Source: Bacillota bacterium
Lineage (GTDB): Bacteria; Bacillota; Clostridia; Lachnospirales; Lachnospiraceae
Assembly (NCBI GenBank): GCA_023460575.1
Contig: JAEWPQ010000302.1
Location: 1-14,819, forward strand
Reading direction: 5' to 3'
Length of the DNA: 14,819 nt
Position numbers and translations under genes: made by a program. The notes under the pieces were generated by a model. It saw only the letters and a list, made by a program, of their open reading frames with translations, had not been told where the DNA came from and searched no databases. Positions 1 through 6,781 of this stretch are shown here, one piece after another. Position 1 is the first letter of the stretch, and each line of letters begins with the position of its first letter.

Positions 1-38
1 ATGAATGGTTCATCATCCACTAATAAAACTCGTAACAT
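1..38 (-). CDS. Response regulator, N-terminal fragment (YesN-type partner of the adjacent kinase)
   Basis: Only the first 12 complete codons lie inside the window. On the minus strand an ATG at 38-36 opens MLRVLLVDDEPF, the first beta strand and the acidic Asp-Asp cluster typical of a receiver (REC) domain. A strong ribosome binding site, GGGGGAGG at 51-44, sits five bases before the ATG, and the gene starts 14 bases after the histidine kinase stop codon. YesM-type kinases are normally paired with a YesN-type regulator (receiver plus AraC-type DNA-binding domain), so that is the likely full product, but the output domain is outside the window. Being a receiver is well supported by sequence; the YesN assignment is inference from the neighbour. 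Confidence 0.78.
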   Translation of the reverse strand, partial: MLRVLLVDDEPF

Positions 39-52
39 AGCCGCCTCCCCCT

Positions 53-1822
53 TTATTTCGATATATTTAACACCGGAATTTTTATTGTCACCATAGTAGA
101 AATTCCGGCCTCACTTTCTAATTCAAAACATACCTGGTTATCTGTCGCCATCTTCAGACGCAGACAGGCATTTAAAATCCCAACCCCTTTTTTATCCTTA
201 AGCTTGTCAATGCTGGCATGGTCCATCTTGTTTTTCAGTTCTTCCAAAAAATCCTCTTCCATCCCCTCCCCGGTGTCTTCTATCTCAATATAAAAAATAT
301 CGTCTTCTAAATATACCCGGATAAAAATCCACCCATCCGCTGTTTTACTCTCAATCCCATGAATACAGGCGTTTTCGGCAAATGTAACAATGGTAAGCTT
401 GGGGATCCGGTAATCCAGACAATCTTCAATTAAGTCCAGTCGGTAAGACAGCCTGTCTCCAAAGCGGTACTTTTGCAGCTGAAGATATGCCTCTACAAAT
501 GACATCTCTTCTCTTACTGTGATAAAGTCCGTCCCCCAGTCAAAGTTCTGGCGTTCCATCATTGCCAGCCGCTCAACCATACAGGCAGTTTCTTCCTCAT
601 TCTTAAGCAGACTGTGCATGCGGATGCTTTCCAATGCATTAAAGAGAAAATGAGGATTAATCTGGCTGTGGAGAGCCAGAAGCTCTGCATTCTGTCTTTC
701 AATATCCATTTCCTGTTCTCTTAGGCGGTCAATGTAAACTGTCTGGATTAAATCATTAATAGTGGTGACCATGCGGTTATAATTGCGCATTACGATTCCG
801 ATCTCATCTTCTCCCCTGACATTGTCAATCTTCATCAGCTTCTCATCGTCATTGTGTTTAAAGGCCTCACTCAGTTCCTTCAGCCGTTCGGTGAAGGATT
901 GGTTGATGGCTATCATAAAGCCAAGAGGAAGAAGGATGTTTATAAAAAGAAGCAGGATCAGCAGGGGTATATTCTTTAACATCTGCCTCATGATTTCTGT
1001 CTCAGGCTTCAGAACATAAACTGTCAACTCCGTTCCGTAAGAAGCAAAGGTTGTTTGATAGCCCACTTTTTCCTCCAGATCAAACGTTTCAAAATCCTTC
1101 CATTGCCCATAATTGCCCTGATTTGACAAAATGATCTTATCATTCCAGCACACGTATACAGGAGCCTCGTAATTCATTTTTACAAAACTGCGTACCATGG
1201 TGCTATAGTCAATATCCATTTTTACAAGCTTTTCACAACCATCTCTTTTGTAAAAATTAAGTTTTCTTATAAAAGAAATCTTCCTTTGGGAATCCACCGT
1301 TGGAATTCTGCTATCATCATAATAGATGCAGAGTACGCCGTCCCGGCTGGATTGCTTTATATACCGGTACCAATCCTGGTCTTTTACAGTGGAAAGCTGT
1401 TTGAACTCTCCTCCGCTTACAATGGTGGGATTGTCCGCATACATGGTAATGGAAGATGCCGTAGTCCCTATGCTGCTTTCAAACAGCGAATCTTTCATAA
1501 ATGCCTGGTAGCTTAAATAATAGTCCAGCTCAGACTCAAACTGTTTATCCATGAACTGGTTTACATACTTGTTCATATATATTTTCTTTGTTGTGCCGGC
1601 TGCTTCTTCAATATCATAGAAAAAATTATATTTTACGGCACTTGCAATATTCTCCATGCCCTTTTGCATGGAAGCATTTCCCGACGCAATGAATATGTAA
1701 ACGATTACGCTGTCCGTTATAAAAATCGGCAAAAGGACACTGTAAATATAAAGTATCCTAAGCTTCTTTTTTAATTTATAATCGTCCAGTTTACTGCTGA
1801 TCCTTTTTAAAATCTGTCTCAT
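53..1822 (-). CDS. YesM-type membrane sensor histidine kinase
   Basis: A 589-residue sensor kinase that would autophosphorylate on histidine and pass the phosphate to the response regulator encoded just downstream. A first membrane segment lies at about 22-47, an extracellular sensing region (probably Cache-like) at 50-280, and a second membrane segment at 283-306. A HAMP-like linker follows at about 307-365, then a coiled coil. The His_kinase domain carries the family motif QINPHFLFNALESIR with His391 as phosphoacceptor. The ATPase domain shows an N box TFAENACIHGIE (480-491), a G1 box DTGEGM (516-521) and GVGILNACLRL (546-556). These are the hallmarks of the YesM/LytS-like class, often linked to carbohydrate uptake, but no transporter is visible here and the ligand is unknown. 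The start has a G-rich but imperfect ribosome binding site (GGGGGA at 1834-1829). Confident as to family, not as to signal. Confidence 0.93.
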   Translation of the reverse strand: MRQILKRISSKLDDYKLKKKLRILYIYSVLLPIFITDSVIVYIFIASGNASMQKGMENIASAVKYNFFYDIEEAAGTTKKIYMNKYVNQFMDKQFESELDYYLSYQAFMKDSLFESSIGTTASSITMYADNPTIVSGGEFKQLSTVKDQDWYRYIKQSSRDGVLCIYYDDSRIPTVDSQRKISFIRKLNFYKRDGCEKLVKMDIDYSTMVRSFVKMNYEAPVYVCWNDKIILSNQGNYGQWKDFETFDLEEKVGYQTTFASYGTELTVYVLKPETEIMRQMLKNIPLLILLLFINILLPLGFMIAINQSFTERLKELSEAFKHNDDEKLMKIDNVRGEDEIGIVMRNYNRMVTTINDLIQTVYIDRLREQEMDIERQNAELLALHSQINPHFLFNALESIRMHSLLKNEEETACMVERLAMMERQNFDWGTDFITVREEMSFVEAYLQLQKYRFGDRLSYRLDLIEDCLDYRIPKLTIVTFAENACIHGIESKTADGWIFIRVYLEDDIFYIEIEDTGEGMEEDFLEELKNKMDHASIDKLKDKKGVGILNACLRLKMATDNQVCFELESEAGISTMVTIKIPVLNISK

Positions 1823-1874
1823 CTCTGGTCCCCCTGTTAAATCTTGTCCAATTTTATTATAACTCTTTATACTA

Positions 1875-1936
1875 ATTATACGGGATAAACTTATTATATA
1901 CTCCTGACAAACTATATAAATTTGCCAGACAAATTT
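1875..1936 (-). promoter_or_regulatory. Candidate promoter and operator of the kinase/regulator pair
   Basis: Reading the minus strand, a perfect TATAAT lies at 1880-1875 with only a poor -35 element 17 bases upstream. Just upstream are two direct repeats, CCTGACAAA at 1903-1911 and CCAGACAAA at 1925-1933 (plus-strand reading), whose starts are 22 bases apart, about two helical turns. The upstream copy also lies in an inverted repeat AAATTTG-(5)-CAAATTT at 1918-1936. Phased direct repeats abutting a weak -35 are typical of AraC-family activator sites. Autoregulation by the downstream regulator is therefore plausible but unproven. Confidence 0.4.
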
Positions 1937-1956
1937 TCATTCTATGGATAAAATAC

Positions 1957-1995
1957 AAAAAGCGCATCAGTCTCTGGGAAATGAGTCTGATGCGC
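1957..1995 (-). terminator. Intrinsic terminator of the agmatine operon
   Basis: A perfect 9-bp inverted repeat, GCGCATCAG at 1962-1970 and CTGATGCGC at 1987-1995, extends inward past a T-T mismatch by three more pairs (CTC/GAG), leaving an 8-base loop. On the minus strand the stem is followed directly by five T residues (1961-1957). It lies 21 bases after the aguA stop codon, as expected for a rho-independent terminator ending the agu operon and insulating the kinase promoter beyond it. Confidence 0.88.
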
Positions 1996-2016
1996 ATCTG
2001 ATATTCTTTATTTATC

Positions 2017-3120
2017 TTAACCTTTTACTTTCGGCTGCTGCTGAGTGATACAGTGTATATTTCCGCCTCCAAATGCAATTTCTTCGGTGCGTACTCCTAC
2101 TGCCTTCCGTTCCGGGAACATTACCTGAATCTGCTCTAAAGCAATTGCATCATTTTCATCACCGTACTGGGGAACGATTACACCGCCGTTTACAATAAGG
2201 AAATTCATATAGGAAGCAATGGAAATTTCTCCGTCTTCTCTTGGCAGAGTACCCTCTACCATATCAATGGAGTCTGCACCGTTTAACCGTACAGGTTCTT
2301 TCGTAAGACAGAGTTTATGTACCTTCAGTCTGCGTCCCTTTGCATCCACCGCTTCAGAAAGAGTTTTATATGCAGCCTGTGCTTCCTCATAGAAAGGATT
2401 TTCTTTATCCTCAGTCCAGATACAGGCAACTTCACCCGGTCTTACATACTGGGCGACATCATCAATGTGGCCGTTTGTTTCATTTGGATCAATTCCGTCT
2501 TTAATCCAGATTACTTTTTCACAGTTTAAGTATTGACAAAGCATTTCCTCTATCTCTTCTTTTGTCATAAGAGGATTGCGGCCCTCGCTTAACAGGCACA
2601 TTTCTGTTGTAACCACAGTTCCCTCACCGTCTACATGGAAGGACCCGCCCTCCAGTACAAATCCTTCTGTCCGGTAGGAATCGATTCCTTCCAGATCACA
2701 TACCTTCTGCGCTACCAGATCATCCTGATCCCATGGAAAGTACAGTCCGTCGATCAGACCGCCCCATGCATTGAACGTCCAGTCACAGCCTCTGATCCCG
2801 CCTTTATCATTGATTACAAATGTGGGACCGCAGTCACGAATCCATGCATCGTTGCTGGTTACTTCTACGACACGAATGTCAGATGGCAAATGTGCGCGGC
2901 AGTTCTGAAACTGGGCTGGGGAGGCGCATACTGTGACCGGCTCAAACTGCCTGATTGCTTTTGCAACCTGGGCAAATACAGTCTGTGCAGGCTTTGCACC
3001 GTTTCTCCAGTTATCCGGTCTCTCCGGCCAGAGCATCCAGATTCTTTCCTGTTCTTCAAATTCTGCAGGCATACGGTACCCATCCTGCTTTGGGGTTGTG
3101 TGTTCAATTCTCTTTGCCAT
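2017..3120 (-). CDS. aguA: Agmatine deiminase
   Basis: Cytosolic enzyme that hydrolyses agmatine to N-carbamoylputrescine and ammonia, the first catabolic step of the agmatine deiminase pathway. The 367-residue length is normal for the family. Visible guanidino-group-modifying (pentein) motifs are WIRDCGP around Asp96, LEGGS at 157-160, ETNGHIDD with His218 and Asp220, and GGGNIHCITQQ near the C terminus. Cys357 in the last motif is the expected catalytic nucleophile. These motifs distinguish it from arginine deiminase (ArcA), which is longer and differs in the Cys motif context. The start is supported by an AGAAGG ribosome binding site. It is the last gene of the operon, 17 bases downstream of aguD and followed by the terminator at 1957-1995. 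All catalytic residues appear intact. Confidence 0.97.
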   Translation of the reverse strand: MAKRIEHTTPKQDGYRMPAEFEEQERIWMLWPERPDNWRNGAKPAQTVFAQVAKAIRQFEPVTVCASPAQFQNCRAHLPSDIRVVEVTSNDAWIRDCGPTFVINDKGGIRGCDWTFNAWGGLIDGLYFPWDQDDLVAQKVCDLEGIDSYRTEGFVLEGGSFHVDGEGTVVTTEMCLLSEGRNPLMTKEEIEEMLCQYLNCEKVIWIKDGIDPNETNGHIDDVAQYVRPGEVACIWTEDKENPFYEEAQAAYKTLSEAVDAKGRRLKVHKLCLTKEPVRLNGADSIDMVEGTLPREDGEISIASYMNFLIVNGGVIVPQYGDENDAIALEQIQVMFPERKAVGVRTEEIAFGGGNIHCITQQQPKVKG

Positions 3121-3137
3121 AATTTATACCTTCTCTC

Positions 3138-4499
3138 TTATTTATCTCTTTTCCTGTTAACGATTACCTCACCGATAAAAATGAATATTACCGCACCGAT
3201 GGTAATGGGAAGCACTGATGTTAAGGTCTCCGTATCAAAGCTTAAAGGCACTGCCGTAAATATCAGGGCAACTACAATTAACAGCATGGGTATGCCTGCC
3301 AGTATTTTTAAGAATAGCGGACTTCCCGGAACCCGAAACGGCCGCTCCGTATCTGCATCAATGTTCCTCAGCTTTAAGAATGCAGGAAAAACAGGCAGGT
3401 AGGAAAGCAGAAACATTACCAGGTTCAGTGCGAAGAAGCTCCAGAACAAATCTTTGTTTGGTATAAACGGTGCGATAATAAGAACCAGGCTGGCTACCAG
3501 ACCGTTCATAACTGCTGCACCGGTTGGCATATTTGTTTTTTTGCTCCGTATTTTAAAAACTCCTGGCATGTCTCCGTTTTCTGCTGAATAAGCAGCTACA
3601 TTGTTTACTCCCAATGACCAGGAAATCATATTTCCGAAAAGTGTCAGCAGAAAACCAATTGCTACAGCGACTACAATTACACCTCTTGTCGTGCCGGATA
3701 AAATCTGAACACTGGCAACAAGTCCCGTGCTGGTACTGATCTGATCGGAAGGAATCGCAACTCCAATACCAAACGCCATAAAGATATAAATAGCTGCTAT
3801 GACCAGACCTCCGGCAATAATTGACTGGGGAATCTGCTTTTTCGGATTTTCCATATCTCCCGCAAAGGTGCAGACTACCTCAAATCCAAGACAGTTAAAC
3901 AAAATTACGGATATGTAGGATAAGCTGTTTAAATCAAATTTGGGAAGCATGGAGGATAAGGTGTATTCATTGGCCACACCGTGGGTAACTGCTCCATAGA
4001 TTCCAAGCACACCTAATGTAACAGCAATTAAAATTTTAATCACAGCAGCCCCGTTTAAAATCCATGCGCTGTCACAAATTGAATTAAAGCTGATTAATAC
4101 AATAATCCATACAAAGGCCAGTTCGATCAGCAAAGAAGGAATCAGTCCCATCTCGGTGCCAGTCAGCAAACTGATAACATCAGGGAACATCAGCGCCAAA
4201 GAAGCCATCCAGAGGGGAAAATTAATCCAGTAATACCACGAAACTCTACCTCCCCATTTTTTACCGAAAGCCTTTGATACCCAGTCGTACAAACCGCCGT
4301 CCCCTTCATAGGTTGTACCAAGTTCTGATGAGATCAGGCCATAAGGCAGCAAAAATGTAATGAGCAGAAAGATCCACCAGAAATACTGGGAATTACCGAT
4401 TGCTGCTACCGGTGCTGCTGCTTCTGCCACAAATACGACACAGATTACGGTCATAATGGCATCGATCAAACGAAATTTTTTCTTTGGCGCTTCTGACAT
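3138..4499 (-). CDS. aguD: Agmatine/putrescine antiporter (APC family)
   Basis: A 453-residue integral membrane protein of the amino acid-polyamine-organocation superfamily with about 12 predicted membrane helices. The first begins after a short basic cytoplasmic tail (KKKFR) and carries a small-residue AEAAAPVAAIGNS stretch like the unwound TM1 substrate site of this family. The loop with LGTTYEGDGGLYDWV at about 60-74 is characteristic of glutamate/GABA and polyamine exchangers. Placed between aguB and aguA (gaps of 12 and 17 bases), it most likely exchanges external agmatine for putrescine, so that no net energy is spent on uptake. The substrate assignment rests mainly on the operon; sequence alone supports only an APC-type amine or amino acid transporter. 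An AGGGGGA ribosome binding site precedes the ATG. Confidence 0.9.
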   Translation of the reverse strand: MSEAPKKKFRLIDAIMTVICVVFVAEAAAPVAAIGNSQYFWWIFLLITFLLPYGLISSELGTTYEGDGGLYDWVSKAFGKKWGGRVSWYYWINFPLWMASLALMFPDVISLLTGTEMGLIPSLLIELAFVWIIVLISFNSICDSAWILNGAAVIKILIAVTLGVLGIYGAVTHGVANEYTLSSMLPKFDLNSLSYISVILFNCLGFEVVCTFAGDMENPKKQIPQSIIAGGLVIAAIYIFMAFGIGVAIPSDQISTSTGLVASVQILSGTTRGVIVVAVAIGFLLTLFGNMISWSLGVNNVAAYSAENGDMPGVFKIRSKKTNMPTGAAVMNGLVASLVLIIAPFIPNKDLFWSFFALNLVMFLLSYLPVFPAFLKLRNIDADTERPFRVPGSPLFLKILAGIPMLLIVVALIFTAVPLSFDTETLTSVLPITIGAVIFIFIGEVIVNRKRDK

Positions 4500-4511
4500 G
4501 ATAATTCCCCC

Positions 4512-5540
4512 TTATCTGATATGTCTCTCATCCATGAATTTTTCTAACTGCTCTTTTGCTGCTGCGATCTGCAGTTCGCTGGCTGCCTGCTCTCTCTGGT
4601 GCTGAGTGAAATAAACCAGCAGACCTCTCATTGCCGTCAGACGGTTTCCTGCCTCTAAGAATGCGATGGAGCTTTCACTGTCAAGCACCTCATCAGTTAC
4701 ATCTTCTCCTCTTGTAGCCGGGAGACAGTGCATGAATTTGCATCCGATGTTTCCAAGAGACATCAAATCTTTGTTTACCTGGTAATCTTTAAATGTAGCA
4801 ACCCGCTCTTCTTTTGGAGTCTCGTTTTCGTAAAGGCCATACCACACATCTGTGTAGATGAAGTCTGCTCCTCTTACGCTTTCACGATTGTCGGTCACTT
4901 CCCATGTGCCGCCTGATACCTTGCAGTTCTCTTCCATAATTTTTTTGTGTTCTTCCAGAAGCTGATTCTTTTTGGGACCATAATGAACAAAGTGCATGCC
5001 AAGCTTTGTTGTGATAAATCCGAGAGAAGCACATACCTGAGTGCCATCGCCTACGAATACCACCTTGCAGTCTTCCAGCTTCTTTCCCCTTGGAAGATGC
5101 TCCACAATCGTGCAGAGATCGCCGATTTCCTGAGTTGGGTGATTGTAATCGCTCATACCGTTTAATACTGGAATTGAGCTTGCACTTGCCAGTTCAACTA
5201 CGCTCTTATGCTCGATTACACGTGCCATAACCACATCAATCATCTGTGATAAAACTCTACCTGTATCGCCTATGGTCTCATGTCCTCCCAGCTGAATCAT
5301 GCCAGGTCCTAAGTACTGGGCATGTCCTCCAAGCTGTTCCATTGCCGTTTCAAAGGATACGCGGGTTCTTGTAGAAGACTGCTGAAAAATCATTCCAAGT
5401 GTTTTTCCCTTCATAAGGGGTGGATTGTATCCTGCCTTAATGCTCTTTTTGATTTCTAAAGAAAGATGGATTATGTCTAACAGCTCCTCCTTTGTAAAAT
5501 CATTGGTGTCAATAAAATGACGAATACCGTTTGCTCTCAT
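4512..5540 (-). CDS. aguB: Putrescine carbamoyltransferase
   Basis: Catalyses phosphorolysis of N-carbamoylputrescine to putrescine and carbamoyl phosphate; also called PtcA. The 342-residue protein has the transcarbamylase signature motifs: STRTR (56-60, carbamoyl phosphate binding), HPTQ (134-137) and HCLPA (271-275). Two things favour the putrescine enzyme over ornithine carbamoyltransferase. The region after DVW reads YGLYENET where ornithine enzymes usually have an SMG-type loop, and there is an extra amphipathic C-terminal helix (about 316-340), known in putrescine carbamoyltransferases to stabilise the trimer. The context with agmatine deiminase and carbamate kinase agrees. The ATG has a strong AGGAGG site seven bases upstream, and the gene follows aguC by 24 bases. 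Confidence 0.95.
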   Translation of the reverse strand: MRANGIRHFIDTNDFTKEELLDIIHLSLEIKKSIKAGYNPPLMKGKTLGMIFQQSSTRTRVSFETAMEQLGGHAQYLGPGMIQLGGHETIGDTGRVLSQMIDVVMARVIEHKSVVELASASSIPVLNGMSDYNHPTQEIGDLCTIVEHLPRGKKLEDCKVVFVGDGTQVCASLGFITTKLGMHFVHYGPKKNQLLEEHKKIMEENCKVSGGTWEVTDNRESVRGADFIYTDVWYGLYENETPKEERVATFKDYQVNKDLMSLGNIGCKFMHCLPATRGEDVTDEVLDSESSIAFLEAGNRLTAMRGLLVYFTQHQREQAASELQIAAAKEQLEKFMDERHIR

Positions 5541-5564
5541 GGTAAATCCTCCTGTGTTTTTTAT

Positions 5565-6509
5565 TTAATTAAAAGTAAATACAGTTCCGGTTTTTCCGTC
5601 TAAAGCTTCAATTGCTTTATCCAGGGAAGTTATAATTGCACGCTTGGAAGGATTGGATCTTACAAATTTCATGGCTGCCTGCACCTTTGGAAGCATACTT
5701 CCGGGAGCAAACTGTCCCTCTTCGCAGTATTTATTTGCCTCATAAATACTCAGATGATCCAGGTTCTTTTGATCCGGCTTATTGTAATTAACCGCTACCT
5801 TCTCTACCTCAGTGAGAATCATAAGTATATCCGCTTCTACCTGCTCTGCAAGAAGCTCTGCTGCAAAATCCTTGTCAATAACCGCTGCAGTGCCGCAAAG
5901 AGAACCAGCCGGGTGTTCAATTACCGGAATTCCTCCACCGCCGCAGGTAATTACAATTGCTTTTGGCCAAAGCTCCTTAACTGCATCAATTTCAACAATT
6001 TTCTTTGGCAGGGGTGATGCCACAACTCTCCGGTATCCCCGTCCTGCATCTTCTTTCATCACATATCCTTTTGATGCTGCCAGCTCATCGGCCTCTTTTT
6101 TTGAATAAAAAGGACCAATTGGTTTGGTTGGATTTTTAAATGCGGGATCCATCTCATCCACTACCACCTGGGTTGCAATGGTCACAACCGGGAAATTCTG
6201 ATTTCTCTTATTAAGCGCATACTTCAGTGCCTGCTGCAGATGATATCCGATATATCCCTGTGACATGGCTCCGCATACATCAAACGGCATTGGCGGTGTT
6301 ACATCCTTTGCCGCCTCAGACGCCATCAGGATTCTACCGACCTGGGGTCCGTTTCCATGTACAATGGCCATTTCATACCCGCGCTCGTTCATTTCTGCAA
6401 TGTACTCACAGGTCTTATGAACGACTGAAAGCTGAGCCTTAGCAGTTGCTTCTCCTTTTCCTGACTGAAGAGCATTGCCGCCTAAAGCAAGAACTATTTT
6501 TACAGCCAC
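5565..6509 (-). CDS. aguC: Carbamate kinase
   Basis: Transfers phosphate from carbamoyl phosphate to ADP, giving ATP, ammonia and carbon dioxide; this is the energy-yielding step of the pathway. From the start chosen here the protein has 314 residues, the normal size. Amino acid kinase motifs are KIVLALGGNAL at the N terminus, VHGNGPQVG, CGGGGIPV, LTEVEKVAVNY and FAPGSMLPKVQAA. The frame stays open for a further 46 codons upstream, but a GTG at 6509-6507 is the better start. It has AAAGGAGG at 6525-6518 with an 8-base spacer, the homologous part of the protein begins there, and the longer N terminus has no family counterpart. First gene of the agu operon. The gene could also serve an arginine deiminase pathway, but no arcA or arcB is present. 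Confidence 0.95.
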   Translation of the reverse strand: MAVKIVLALGGNALQSGKGEATAKAQLSVVHKTCEYIAEMNERGYEMAIVHGNGPQVGRILMASEAAKDVTPPMPFDVCGAMSQGYIGYHLQQALKYALNKRNQNFPVVTIATQVVVDEMDPAFKNPTKPIGPFYSKKEADELAASKGYVMKEDAGRGYRRVVASPLPKKIVEIDAVKELWPKAIVITCGGGGIPVIEHPAGSLCGTAAVIDKDFAAELLAEQVEADILMILTEVEKVAVNYNKPDQKNLDHLSIYEANKYCEEGQFAPGSMLPKVQAAMKFVRSNPSKRAIITSLDKAIEALDGKTGTVFTFN

Positions 6510-6517
6510 TGGTAAAA

Positions 6518-6525
6518 CCTCCTTT
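6518..6525 (-). promoter_or_regulatory. Ribosome binding site that fixes the GTG start of aguC
   Basis: AAAGGAGG on the minus strand lies eight bases before the GTG at 6509. Any start further upstream (for example the ATG at 6533) would place this near-perfect Shine-Dalgarno sequence inside the coding region, so it decides in favour of the 314-residue product. Confidence 0.85.
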
Positions 6526-6613
6526 ATTTTCATTTTGCTGTGATCGCCGGCCTGAACCGCTCTCACAAGACGAAAATAACAGTTTTTGGACCGGTTGAGA
6601 ATGTAGCTGAAGG

Positions 6614-6670
6614 GTAGAATTTTATAACACTTTTCACTGTTTTTCACATAAACTTCCCTAAACTTTTATG
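6614..6670 (-). promoter_or_regulatory. Candidate agu operon promoter and AguR-type operator
   Basis: On the minus strand TATAAA at 6626-6621 is a good -10 element, but the hexamer 17 bases upstream (ATGTGA) is a poor -35, as expected for an activator-dependent promoter. Upstream lie two pairs of direct repeats with a 10-base period, TTTTCAC at 6631 and 6641 and TAAACTT at 6649 and 6659 (plus-strand reading). A perfect dyad CATAAA-(12)-TTTATG spans 6647-6670. If transcription starts near 6614, the dyad centre is about 44 bases upstream, where activators that contact RNA polymerase often bind. The leader would be about 105 bases. Start site and binding protein are both inferred. Confidence 0.45.
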
Positions 6671-6711
6671 AAATATGTACTAATATTTTGTCGATTTTTG
6701 TAATTTCGCTG

Positions 6712-6739
6712 TTGAAAAAAGTTTTTATTTTGTTATACT
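6712..6739 (+). promoter_or_regulatory. Promoter of the AguR-type regulator gene
   Basis: TTGAAA at 6712-6717 and TATACT at 6734-6739 are separated by 16 bases, and a TG at 6731-6732 makes it an extended -10 element. Both hexamers are close to the housekeeping sigma consensus, suggesting steady expression of the regulator, in contrast to the weak divergent agu promoter. The start codon follows about 42 bases after the -10 element, with GGAGG at 6772-6776. Confidence 0.7.
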
Positions 6740-6781
6740 GATAATAACTTACAATCAGCGGCTCAAGAACTGGAGGCACAT

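Noticed and set aside
2635..3402. 255-codon open frame on the plus strand across aguA and the end of aguD
   Set aside because: It runs antisense to conserved coding sequence, has a cysteine- and leucine-rich composition typical of out-of-frame translation, and has no family motifs or convincing ribosome binding site.
4512..5540. Ornithine carbamoyltransferase of an arginine deiminase pathway
   Set aside because: The ornithine-type SMG loop is replaced by YGLYENET, a C-terminal extra helix is present, and the neighbour is agmatine deiminase, not arginine deiminase.
6550..6566. Possible catabolite-responsive (cre) site in the aguC leader
   Set aside because: One half (TGAGAGCGGT on the minus strand) resembles the consensus but the other half does not align, so the match is no better than chance in this region.
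6510..6647. 46-residue N-terminal extension of carbamate kinase
   Set aside because: Family homology starts at the GTG at 6509, a near-perfect Shine-Dalgarno sequence lies inside the extension, and most of it lies upstream of the predicted promoter -10.
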